Shown here piece after piece: positions 23,363-29,263 of a stretch of 30,664 bases of DNA (position 1 is the stretch's first letter; the number at the start of each line of letters is the position of its first letter). The notes below the pieces were generated by a model that saw only the letters and a list, made by a program, of their open reading frames with translations, was not told the DNA's origin and did no database searches. This DNA is from a virus. Where the stretch lies: the IMG/VR virus record IMGVR_UViG_3300044800_000423, positions 1-30,664 of that record, one strand, 5' to 3'. The position numbers were made by a program, and so were the translations under genes.

Positions 23363-23517
23363 AGCTGTTCCTTCAATTTCAATTCTTTTAAAGACCAAGA
23401 ACTTGAAACAATCCATCTGCCTGTCCTTTTGCTTTTTATACCACGTGGATTATAGAATTGCTTGACTAATATGGTTAAACAGCCTTCTGACACAACGACT
23501 TTTGTTTCAGGTATCAC
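23359..23517 (-). CDS. Hypothetical 52-residue basic protein
   Basis: GTG 23517 overlaps the nuclease stop (GTGA) and follows AAGGAG by eight bases, so it is preferred over an upstream ATG at 23553 that lies within the nuclease gene. The product, MIPETKVVVSEGCLTILVKQ..., is beta-rich then basic (NPRGIKSKRTGRWIVSSSW). It could bind nucleic acid, perhaps with the nuclease; this is inference from adjacency. Confidence 0.6.
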   Translation of the reverse strand: MIPETKVVVSEGCLTILVKQFYNPRGIKSKRTGRWIVSSSWSLKELKLKEQL

Positions 23518-24305
23518 TTTTTTATCTCCTTGTTGTTTTGTTGTGGAATGCATGGCACTTCAAGCAAAGTCTTTTGAATCAACTTATCAGAAAAACCCGT
23601 TGATTTAACACTCGATACATCTTTCTCAGTTGGAGGTTCACAAATTACAGGATTTAAGTGATAACCAAAGATTTCGTAAGCTATTGCTGCCTCTTCTTGA
23701 GTAAATTTATCTTCTTCGCCATATCGCCATTGATTAGCGGTTAAAGTTGCGATAACAGCTCTAATTTGCCACATCCTCTTTGACAGTTCCCTTATTTTTT
23801 GGGTGTCATGTGTTCCAAACGCTTTTTCTATAGCTCTATGTGAAATTTCAGGATAACCATGATTGTGGAATTTATAGATAGATTCTGTTACTTGGTCGAA
23901 GGTTACGCCATTGAATGCCCATATTTCAGTTGGCAACATCTTATCGAGATGAAGTTTCTTAACCTTGAATGCTTGTTCCTTCCCTAATACTAACATTGAT
24001 TTCTCAAAGTTTTTAATGTGAACCCAAATCTGAGCGCGAAGTCTATCATCCAATACATCTGTGTCTGCTTTAACTTCTACAGGAATAATCTCTTTTGTCA
24101 AACCATGATGTTTTCTAAATAGAACCGCGTCATAAGCGCCATAGCAAGGTTCCTTTGCAACCTCAATTTCCCAAGTGTGATCATCAATATATTTGCTACT
24201 TTTCCAATCACTACCACTACCAACATAGGCTAAAGGATAAAACCGTTCAGGTCTTTCCTTTTTAATCCATGATAGAAACTCAGCTAGTAACTCGTCGCCG
24301 TTCAT
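23514..24305 (-). CDS. PD-(D/E)XK superfamily nuclease-like protein
   Basis: In the 263-residue protein, D59 (in YGAYDAVLF) and E77-V-K79 (in IIPVEVKADTD) have the spacing and strand context of the PD-(D/E)XK active site, followed by a helix (DDRLRAQIWVHIKNFE) as in the family core. The C-terminal ~120 residues are helical. Possible roles are recombination or repair, packaging-related cleavage or attack on host DNA. The start ATG 24305 overlaps the stop of the Cys mini-protein at 24302. Identity beyond the superfamily is not clear. Confidence 0.65.
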   Translation of the reverse strand: MNGDELLAEFLSWIKKERPERFYPLAYVGSGSDWKSSKYIDDHTWEIEVAKEPCYGAYDAVLFRKHHGLTKEIIPVEVKADTDVLDDRLRAQIWVHIKNFEKSMLVLGKEQAFKVKKLHLDKMLPTEIWAFNGVTFDQVTESIYKFHNHGYPEISHRAIEKAFGTHDTQKIRELSKRMWQIRAVIATLTANQWRYGEEDKFTQEEAAIAYEIFGYHLNPVICEPPTEKDVSSVKSTGFSDKLIQKTLLEVPCIPQQNNKEIKK

Positions 24306-24412
24306 TTTTCAACCTTCGTTTGTTGTGAAATGAAATACTTATCTCGTTTTTCGCAACTGCAATAATAATTGTATATATTACGGCATTCACAACAAGGCAT
24401 ATCTTCAATCAT
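24302..24412 (-). CDS. 36-residue Cys-rich mini-protein
   Basis: A short frame fills the gap between two genes: ATG 24412, with AGGAG further upstream inside the previous gene, to TGA overlapping the nuclease ATG (ATGA). It begins MIEDMPCCECRNIYNYYCSC: five Cys in twenty residues (7, 8, 10, 18, 20), enough for one zinc site. The overlap at both ends supports coupled translation. An internal ATG at 24400 is an alternative start. Function is unknown. Confidence 0.55.
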   Translation of the reverse strand: MIEDMPCCECRNIYNYYCSCEKRDKYFISQQTKVEK

Positions 24413-24413
24413 G

Positions 24414-24641
24414 TTATTTCTTTATCTCCTCAAGTTGTGAAATGAATCCCGCCCGGGTTTGAACCCGTGCCCCTTTCTTTTTTTGCCTATCAACTAATAC
24501 TTCTTCTTGACTAACGAGAACTTCTAATGCTGCATGACGCTTATACTCAGCCATTTTATCACAAGCATCAGGGATACAATATTTATTATGGCAATCTTCA
24601 AAACCGTAGGGGCAATAACCGCTTTTATGGTAAACACTCAT
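24414..24641 (-). CDS. Cys-rich 75-residue protein
   Basis: The N-terminal part has Cys at 10, 17, 22 and 27 with Asp and His between them (GYCPYGFEDCHNKYCIPDAC), probably a zinc site. A helical, charged region follows (KMAEYKRHAALEVLVSQEEV). The start overlaps the preceding stop (ATGA). Its 3' part contains a short tRNA T-arm-like string that I judged not to be a tRNA. It belongs to the run of overlapping Cys-rich genes; no family is recognised. Confidence 0.6.
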   Translation of the reverse strand: MSVYHKSGYCPYGFEDCHNKYCIPDACDKMAEYKRHAALEVLVSQEEVLVDRQKKKGARVQTRAGFISQLEEIKK

Positions 24642-24811
24642 TTGTTTTTACTCTCCACATCGCATTTAGGACAAAAATAATAATCAATCTCTCCGTGTAG
24701 ATAGTGAGGCACTAATCGAGTTCCACAGATTTTATAGCCTTCTCCAGCAACTATGTAATGGCAAACTCCAATGCCGTTTTCATCTAAATCTGAAAGTTGA
24801 CTTTGTTTCAT
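24638..24811 (-). CDS. Zinc-binding 57-residue protein
   Basis: ATG 24811 overlaps the stop of the winged-helix gene (ATGA), so the longer frame to 24835 is not used. Cys at 17, 29, 47 and 50 (GVC ... KIC ... FCPKC), with His between, form a split zinc ribbon. The segment PHYLHGEIDYYFCPKCDVES resembles ribbon proteins that contact nucleic acid. The gene is followed immediately by the Cys-rich 75-residue gene. Confidence 0.65.
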   Translation of the reverse strand: MKQSQLSDLDENGIGVCHYIVAGEGYKICGTRLVPHYLHGEIDYYFCPKCDVESKNK

Positions 24812-25104
24812 GTCTTGTTGCTCTCCGAATAGCATAAATCCTCAGTTAACTCATCATACCGCATCAAAAACTTTAATCCAGCCTCAGACGCCACAAAACC
24901 AGACTTGCCCTCACCCAGTGAAGCGTAACGCATCAGCCCACTAGAAACAAGTTCAGCAAGCAAAACCGAAGCCTGAACCCAACTGACATTCACGTGCGAA
25001 ACCACCTGGCCCTGCAGTTTAGGCGGGTTATCCCTGCAAAAACGCAGGCAATCAGCAGCAACCGACAAGCGATGCCGACGCCTCTTCCGCTCATGATTCC
25101 CCAT
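24808..25104 (-). CDS. Winged-helix DNA-binding protein (98 aa)
   Basis: ATG 25104 (in a GGAGG context, overlapping the previous gene by 14 bases) gives MGNHERKRRRHRL, then a winged helix. Helices cover DCLRFCRDNP and HVNVSWVQASVLLAELVSSG; the wing is RYASLGEGKSGFVASEAG; a C-terminal helix, LKFLMRYDELTEDL, follows. The pattern G-L-x-F-L-x-x-Y-D-x-L is typical of small archaeal winged-helix regulators (HTH_45-like). It is a good candidate for a regulator of the viral operons and a possible reader of the dispersed motif. Confidence 0.7.
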   Translation of the reverse strand: MGNHERKRRRHRLSVAADCLRFCRDNPPKLQGQVVSHVNVSWVQASVLLAELVSSGLMRYASLGEGKSGFVASEAGLKFLMRYDELTEDLCYSESNKT

Positions 25105-25648
25105 CGTCAGGCGCCTCCTCTTTCGATTCTTCAACCTCAGTCTCGCCATAAACGGCAAACGCGAACCTGGTCAAAGCCCACCTGTGACCACGCTTCTCAA
25201 ACAACACCTTACCCGTCTCAAAATGCAAACGCTTATTCATCCGCACAATCCGTCTGCTAACATCATAATATTTCAGACCGTACGCACCCAACTTGTTAAC
25301 CCACTCAGCAACATCCTTCGGAAAAACCCCCGCATCGCCCACTTCACGCACCCTCTGCAAAATCTCCCTGTCAGCCTGATCCTGAACAGCAAAGCTCTCA
25401 AATGTCACCTCATCATAATCAGCCTCACCCAACCGATCCAACTTGTGCCGAACCCAACGAAGCTCAGTCAAAATCCGTTCATTCTGACACTTCACCTGCT
25501 TAAGCAGAACGCTTTGATACTTAATCCTGCCAACTTTATCCTCTTGAGACCGCCCTTTTTTACACGTTTCAGTAACTTTTTCGCCAATTTGAACCGTTTT
25601 TTCTTCTACATCCCGTTTATCTTGTTCAATCAAGACAATCCACTCCAT
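25091..25648 (-). CDS. Putative DNA-binding protein with coiled coil and winged helix (185 aa)
   Basis: ATG 25648 follows GGTG; GTG 25657 is an alternative. Residues ~10-70 are coiled coil (EEKTVQIGEKVTETCKKG, VLLKQVKCQNERILTELRWV). Residues ~90-170 look like a winged helix: ADREILQRVREVGDAGVFPK, a recognition-helix candidate YDVSRRIVRMNKRL, and a wing with GKVLFEKRGHRWALTR. The acidic tail ends DDGES. It is the first gene downstream of the motif-rich gap 25658-25920, so it may regulate itself through those sites (inference). Confidence 0.6.
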   Translation of the reverse strand: MEWIVLIEQDKRDVEEKTVQIGEKVTETCKKGRSQEDKVGRIKYQSVLLKQVKCQNERILTELRWVRHKLDRLGEADYDEVTFESFAVQDQADREILQRVREVGDAGVFPKDVAEWVNKLGAYGLKYYDVSRRIVRMNKRLHFETGKVLFEKRGHRWALTRFAFAVYGETEVEESKEEAPDDGES

Positions 25649-25657
25649 CAACACCAC

Positions 25658-25920
25658 GCAAAACTAACACTCCCAAATCTACACCAAACACTTCAGAAAC
25701 CCCCAAGACAAAAGCATGGACTTTTCCCATGCCTACCGAAGACACTTTTCAACATGCGAACGTGGTTTACGCAACCTTTCGCATCCAAAAACCCAATACC
25801 ACGTACATCGGCTAGGGCACTGAAAACTCTACCACGTACATACGCACATACCGCACAAAAACATATTTTGCACTTATGCACAAATCTACAGAGTACCTTA
25901 GAATGTACGTAGTAAACCAA
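25658..25920. promoter_or_regulatory. 263-base intergenic control region with three motif copies
   Basis: No convincing gene lies here; the longest minus-strand frame (75 codons) is Cys/Val-rich low-quality sequence over the repeats. It contains TACCACGTACAT at 25797-25808 and 25830-25841 (33 bases apart, same orientation) and ATGTACGTAGTA at 25903-25914 (opposite orientation). The last begins seven bases before the stop of the 25921 gene. A weak TATA-like CAAAATATG lies near 25863-25871 on the minus strand. A promoter/operator or a replication origin are both plausible. Confidence 0.5.
25714..25732. repeat. Short hairpin (6-bp stem, 7-base loop)
   Basis: GCATGG (25714-25719) and CCATGC (25727-25732) flank ACTTTTC. 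It lies 66 bases before the start at 25648 in the minus-strand leader, where it could affect translation or mark a transcript end. No conserved class is recognised. Confidence 0.4.
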
Positions 25921-26145
25921 TCAAGAAACCTCCTTGAATACTTGATAATCAGGCTGACCCAGACCATTCGTTTTTCCAGTCGGGGCAAGAATAACTCGCC
26001 GAACCTTAAAGGAACCTTTCTTCTTCAAAATAATATGCTCCATAACTTGAAGTTCACCTAAACCAAAGAAAAGTTGATGCCGCATACCGCACGGGCAATC
26101 AAAAATAATAACGCAATCAGGTCTTGACTTCTTAACCTTCGGCAA
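25921..26145 (-). CDS. Small CPCG-containing protein (74 aa)
   Basis: TTG 26145 lies one base after the stop of the ribbon-helix-helix gene and follows GGGGGT; a longer frame to 26355 would be antiparallel in reading to that gene and is not used. The product begins MPKVKKSRPDCVIIFDCPCG. CPCG with an earlier Cys and a His may form a small metal site, and a Lys/Arg-rich segment follows (KKKGSFKVRRVILAPTG). It may bind nucleic acid. The family is not recognised. Confidence 0.6.
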   Translation of the reverse strand: MPKVKKSRPDCVIIFDCPCGMRHQLFFGLGELQVMEHIILKKKGSFKVRRVILAPTGKTNGLGQPDYQVFKEVS

Positions 26146-26146
26146 A

Positions 26147-26413
26147 TCAAGAAACCCCCGACTTCTGAAGCGGACTCTTCCGACTCTGCAACTCAACAAG
26201 CCGCTCAACAGCAGCCAGCTGGCGCTCACTCGGAGGCTTATAATCAGTCTTAGCTTCAAACTTACTATGAACTGTGAATTTATCATGCTCAGAAAGCAAA
26301 GAGCGCACAGAGATCCGAATCGCTTCCGCACGGTTAGGATAAAATCGCTCAGCAATCAACTCATCAAGCAACTTAATGTAAGTCTCAGGAAGATACAAAG
26401 TAATCAACTTCAT
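26147..26413 (-). CDS. CopG-type ribbon-helix-helix protein (88 aa)
   Basis: Residues 1-9 (MKLITLYLP) are the DNA-contacting strand. ETYIKLLDELIAER and YPNRAEAIRISVRSLLSEHD are the two helices, with the N-R-A-E-A-I-R turn usual in CopG/NikR N-terminal domains. The C-terminal half is charged (ERQLAAVERLVELQSRK). The ATG overlaps the preceding stop (ATGA). A transcription regulator of the early operon is likely; its site is unknown, although motif-rich regions lie on both sides. Confidence 0.8.
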   Translation of the reverse strand: MKLITLYLPETYIKLLDELIAERFYPNRAEAIRISVRSLLSEHDKFTVHSKFEAKTDYKPPSERQLAAVERLVELQSRKSPLQKSGVS

Positions 26414-27429
26414 GCGACATACTCTCCCAGTTTCTTCTGGCCTTCAGCAAGACGCTTCGGATCCTCAACATCGCCAAGCTTGCCTAAAACTTCCGTCAGC
26501 TTATTCACGTTGAAAGCAATCTTCTCAACAGCAACCTCAAGATTCTCAATCTTCCCCGCAGGCGCCTTACTGAGAACATTATAGATAGCTTCCTGCAGCC
26601 GCTCAACCCCAAGCAACCGCGAGTTATTAAATTTCAAAGCTTCAGAAACACGCTTAACCTCCTGCTTTAACTCAAAACTCGCCTGCAACCGGTCATGATC
26701 AGTGAAGCCTTTTGAAATAGCCTCCTCAAACTTTGTCACGCTCATAGGCCTCGTAATCTTGCGTTCCTTACGCACCAAGCTCTCTTCCTTCTGGTAAACG
26801 CGCTCAACCATACCAAACAAATCAAGTTTCGTGACACATTGAACCCCATCAATCCGCACGCCATAATAGTCCTTGTTACATTCAAAAGTCAAAATCTCCA
26901 GGTCGTTGAGTTGCCAACCCAAATGATCCTGCACAACATCAAACCAGCGATTCAAGGCGAGCAGGCACGCATCATGGCTCATACCGCCAACATCACAAGC
27001 GATGTAACCGCTAATTTTACGGCGTTCAGACCCAAAACAAACATGAATCTTAACCCCACCCACAAACTCATCCTTCACCCAACTCTTAACATCCTGACAA
27101 ACAAAACTCCGCAACGAAATGTTGTGCACGCAAAGCGGAACAAACCGCAACCCGTAGGTGATTTTATTGCAGTAACTTCCAACATAAGGCTGCAGAACAA
27201 GACCTTTCTCCAAGAGTTTTCTCAAGACACATCGAACTGTCGTGCACTGACCACGCGTAGGCTTACGCGGAGCATGGATTTTACGGGCAATCTCAACAGG
27301 CCTAAGCTCGATTTCTGAAGCATCAATAACGTGAAAGACTCTTGCCTCAACAGACCAGGACCTATCTGCTAAACTGTTTAAACTGGTGTTGCTCTGGATG
27401 TTTGTGGAGTTAACAGATGAGGCAGCCAA
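26410..27429 (-). CDS. Putative DNA-binding replication or regulatory protein (339 aa)
   Basis: TTG 27429 follows GGAAGGT and lies four bases after the upstream stop; extending to 27732 would overlap the Cys-rich gene. Residues ~30-85 form a winged helix (IELRPVEIARKIHAPRKPTR, then a recognition helix VRCVLRKLLEKGLVLQ). The middle (~95-210) is a mixed domain with KISGYIACDVGGMSHDACLL and FECNKDYYGVRIDG. Residues ~215-325 are helical coiled coil (SFELKQEVKRVSEALKF, KIAFNVNKLTEVLGKLGD). It is the largest early gene and could initiate replication or act as a master regulator. No polymerase or helicase motif is present. Confidence 0.6.
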   Translation of the reverse strand: MAASSVNSTNIQSNTSLNSLADRSWSVEARVFHVIDASEIELRPVEIARKIHAPRKPTRGQCTTVRCVLRKLLEKGLVLQPYVGSYCNKITYGLRFVPLCVHNISLRSFVCQDVKSWVKDEFVGGVKIHVCFGSERRKISGYIACDVGGMSHDACLLALNRWFDVVQDHLGWQLNDLEILTFECNKDYYGVRIDGVQCVTKLDLFGMVERVYQKEESLVRKERKITRPMSVTKFEEAISKGFTDHDRLQASFELKQEVKRVSEALKFNNSRLLGVERLQEAIYNVLSKAPAGKIENLEVAVEKIAFNVNKLTEVLGKLGDVEDPKRLAEGQKKLGEYVA

Positions 27430-27433
27430 AAAA

Positions 27434-27706
27434 TTACCTTCCGTCGTTCTCCTTGAAGTTGTAAATGCAATAATCACCTTCAGAAACATTTGTGCAGAGG
27501 CCCCGTTCAGAAACGATCCAGCAACATTGGTTAATATTATCCCAATGACCGCAACATTCTCCGCAAGTCCGAGTTTCAGGTTTATCGGAATCATCGACAT
27601 CGTAATCCTCAGCGGATATCCAATCTCCTGCAGACGGCCAAACTGTTGGATTCTGCTTTTCCTCAAATTCTTCGCAAACGCTATTAGGAACAGGATTTTC
27701 AACCAT
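27434..27706 (-). CDS. Cys-rich 90-residue protein
   Basis: ATG 27706 is placed nine bases after AAGGAG and just after the previous stop. The N-terminal half is acidic (EEFEEKQNPTVWPSAGDW, SAEDYDVDDSDKPE). The C-terminal half carries a Cys cluster: TCGECCGHWDNINQCC, then GLCTNVSEGDYCIY. Eight or more Cys suggest one or two metal sites or disulfides. It is part of the run of small Cys-rich genes. Function is unknown. Confidence 0.65.
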   Translation of the reverse strand: MVENPVPNSVCEEFEEKQNPTVWPSAGDWISAEDYDVDDSDKPETRTCGECCGHWDNINQCCWIVSERGLCTNVSEGDYCIYNFKENDGR

Positions 27707-27707
27707 T

Positions 27708-27821
27708 TTACGCCATCTCCTTGTAACCGCATTTATTGCAGCGCCAAAGCAACTCGTGCTTTGAATCGTGTGCATAAGGCTCCATCGGCTTGTGACCGCA
27801 TTTAGGACAAATTTTAACCAT
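27708..27821 (-). CDS. 37-residue zinc-ribbon mini-protein
   Basis: ATG 27821 has AAGGAG nine bases upstream. The frame reads MVKICPKCGHKPMEPYAHDS, then KHELLWRCNKCGYKEMA: a complete zinc ribbon, C5-x2-C8 and C28-x2-C31. Its last codons (TAC AAG GAG) are themselves the ribosome-binding site for the gene at 27706. It shares the CGYKE ending with the gene upstream, which suggests duplication. Confidence 0.75.
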   Translation of the reverse strand: MVKICPKCGHKPMEPYAHDSKHELLWRCNKCGYKEMA

Positions 27822-27822
27822 G

Positions 27823-27906
27823 CTAACAAAACTCCTTGTAGCCGCAATCGCAAACCCAAAAACGCCCCACACGCACGGCCTTCTTACGACAAACCTTCTC
27901 GCTCAT
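27823..27906 (-). CDS. 27-residue Cys mini-protein
   Basis: ATG 27906 overlaps the upstream TGA and is preceded by GGAGGT. The product starts MSEKVCRKKAVRVGRFWVCD and ends CGYKEFC: Cys at 6, 19, 21 and 27. Its end copies the CGYKE of the next protein and supplies the AAGGAG for it. It could be half of a zinc ribbon or a leader peptide; the good ribosome-binding site favours translation. Confidence 0.55.
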   Translation of the reverse strand: MSEKVCRKKAVRVGRFWVCDCGYKEFC

Positions 27907-28112
27907 TTACTACGTACCTCCAGGCGATGATGCTGTTTTTTGCCATCCATCCCGACATCCCAATACTTGCCACCCGGCGCATGATTATAGCAAACACAGC
28001 AGTCATCGCAAAGCATCAAACGCCTACCAAAACCGCCCTCGATCCCACTACCCTTGTTACCATGAACCATCGTAACCTTACCGCAAAGACCGCAAGTTCC
28101 AAGCTCAGGCAC
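27903..28112 (-). CDS. Zinc-finger-like 69-residue protein
   Basis: GTG 28112 overlaps the preceding gene by eight bases and follows GGGAGGC. C7-x2-C10 and C35-x2-C38, with further Cys at 39 and 41, form a ribbon or treble-clef-like site; the segment between is Gly-rich (GNKGSGIEGGFGRR). A His/Lys-rich tail follows (MDGKKQHHRLEVRSK). The stop region overlaps a copy of the dispersed motif (27908-27919). Nucleic-acid binding is plausible. Confidence 0.65.
   Translation of the reverse strand: MPELGTCGLCGKVTMVHGNKGSGIEGGFGRRLMLCDDCCVCYNHAPGGKYWDVGMDGKKQHHRLEVRSK
27908..27919 (-). promoter_or_regulatory. Dispersed motif, half-site overlapping a ribosome-binding site
   Basis: On the minus strand AGGTACGTAGTAAA sits between GGAGGT and the ATG at 27906, so the motif and the ribosome-binding site share bases. 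If a protein or a structure occupies it, it would affect the mini-gene. One of 12 positions differs from the strict copies. Confidence 0.45.
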
Positions 28113-28764
28113 GATTCCAAGCCTCCCGCAGCGACTTACGAAAAACCTTAACCCCAGCCTTCTCCAACAAACCGATGAGCTGCATAGTTTTCTCTAAACT
28201 CGGCTCAGGCAACTTATTGCAGTAATTATCATAGCCAACAGCAACAAACGCTGGTTTGATGTTAAGAAGACGCTGAGCAAAGTATCGGCTAAACTCCATA
28301 ATGGGCTCAATCGAAACCATTTTTTGAGAACAGGGTATTTCAACTTCCCACAAGTACTCAAGCCTAAAAGCTTCTGGCGGACCAGTTAACTCATGATCAA
28401 TGTCGCTTTCGATTGTGGCACCACAAACACAGTTCTCAGGGATCTCAAATTCTCTGTAGCGCCCTGGATTCTTTGTAAGCAATAGAAACTTGGCTGGGCT
28501 TTTACGGATATACGCCAAGATTGCCTCAATTATTTCGGCTGGAACCCAATGCCCAAATAAATCCGTCATGTCACAGACAAAGACAAAATCCGTTGCAGCA
28601 AACTTTCGCGTTAACTCATGTGTGATTAATCTCGGTTTGCCTTGATATTTCTTTTGCATGTAGCGTTCCGCTAATTTCCTAGCCCAACAGTAAGAACATT
28701 TATGAAGGCACTCGCCACCGAGCGGATTCCATGTACACGTGATAAAAGGAAACATTTTGCTCAT
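28105..28764 (-). CDS. DUF5131 (phage Gp37/Gp68-like) radical-SAM-like protein
   Basis: The 219-residue protein has C19-x3-C23-x2-C26 (ECLHKCSYCWARK), the iron-sulfur cluster motif of radical SAM enzymes. It also has the family-typical FVCDMTDLFGHWVPAEII, LLLTKNPGRY and MVSIEPIMEF segments, which identify the DUF5131/Gp37-Gp68 family found in many phages and archaea. The chemistry of the family is not established to my knowledge. ATG 28764 overlaps the stop upstream. Together with the methyltransferase at 29263 it may modify nucleic acid (inference). Confidence 0.85.
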   Translation of the reverse strand: MSKMFPFITCTWNPLGGECLHKCSYCWARKLAERYMQKKYQGKPRLITHELTRKFAATDFVFVCDMTDLFGHWVPAEIIEAILAYIRKSPAKFLLLTKNPGRYREFEIPENCVCGATIESDIDHELTGPPEAFRLEYLWEVEIPCSQKMVSIEPIMEFSRYFAQRLLNIKPAFVAVGYDNYCNKLPEPSLEKTMQLIGLLEKAGVKVFRKSLREAWNRA

Positions 28765-28973
28765 CTTCGTTTTCTCCCCGTAGTCATTTGCCTAGCTTTC
28801 AAAAGGCACAATGCACCCTTGCTGCAACCAACCTCACAATTACAAGATTCAGGAACACCCGAAATCATGTTGCCCTTAGGCTCCTGTGATGTACGTAGTA
28901 AAATCAAAACGTGACCGCGCTTTTTACTGCAGAAAGTTTCAACATCTTCCTGGTAAGGTTCAGTTTCACTCAA
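28761..28973 (-). CDS. Cys-rich 70-residue protein
   Basis: TTG 28973 overlaps the upstream TGA (TTGA), with GGAGGT eight bases before it. The middle has CNCEVGCSKGALC, a cluster of four Cys, plus an earlier Cys at 15; the end is basic (KARQMTTGRKRR). The dispersed motif copy at 28889-28900 lies inside the coding sequence. It sits directly before the radical-SAM-like gene and may be an accessory to it. No family is recognised. Confidence 0.6.
   Translation of the reverse strand: MSETEPYQEDVETFCSKKRGHVLILLRTSQEPKGNMISGVPESCNCEVGCSKGALCLLKARQMTTGRKRR
28889..28900 (+). promoter_or_regulatory. Dispersed motif, half-site within a small gene (site 8)
   Basis: This is an exact ATGTACGTAGTA followed by AAA on the plus strand, within the 28761-28973 coding sequence. 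CTTAGG lies a few bases upstream, as also at 18333. Confidence 0.5.
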
Positions 28974-29263
28974 GAAATAACCTCCAATTCATTCAAATTA
29001 ACAAAATCAAGCAGTTGTTTCTCATCTAAGCCTCCAGGATAAAGGACGTCGACCTGAACTTTCGCAATCCTAATTTGTGTAGCGTAAGGGCTAGACTCAG
29101 GCGAAACATCATAAAACCTAACACGGCCACCAGGCAAAGCACGCTTACACTTAGCTAGCCTATTCCTGGCCATCTCAGCAGCCTTACGATTACAGCAGAT
29201 AGCAAAAACGAAAATCCCAGCAGAAATAGCACTTTTAAAAACAACAAAAACCGCATTCGCCAT
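28970..29263 (-). CDS. Hypothetical 97-residue protein with N-terminal hydrophobic segment
   Basis: ATG 29263 overlaps the methyltransferase stop (TAATG) and follows GGAGGC. Residues 1-25 are hydrophobic (MANAVFVVFKSAISAGIFVF), possibly a membrane or buried segment. A basic helix follows (KAAEMARNRLAKCKRAL), then strands, PYATQIRIAKVQVDVLYPGG. Its end (VNLNELEVIS) matches at DNA level the end of the small gene at 29820. No family is recognised. Confidence 0.6.
   Translation of the reverse strand: MANAVFVVFKSAISAGIFVFAICCNRKAAEMARNRLAKCKRALPGGRVRFYDVSPESSPYATQIRIAKVQVDVLYPGGLDEKQLLDFVNLNELEVIS

Noticed and set aside
24436-24475. tRNA-like T-arm string (CGGGTTTGAACCCG with flanking GC) resembling a tRNA 3' end or attachment site
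   Set aside because: The loop is one base short for a T-arm, no matching 5' acceptor half (GGCGGGA on the plus strand) occurs within tRNA distance, and the string lies inside a coding frame with overlapping neighbours.
25184-25912. 242-codon plus-strand open frame
   Set aside because: It lies antisense to the 25091 gene and the control region, and its composition (Leu/Pro/His/Asn-rich) reflects the reverse complement of real genes.
25693-25920. 75-codon minus-strand frame in the 25658-25920 gap
   Set aside because: It spans all three motif copies and the hairpin, has no ribosome-binding site and begins in the motif itself; treated as non-coding.
25921-26355. Extended 144-residue reading of the gene ending at 25921
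   Set aside because: Its first 70 codons overlap the well-supported ribbon-helix-helix gene in another frame; TTG 26145 with GGGGGT upstream is a better start.
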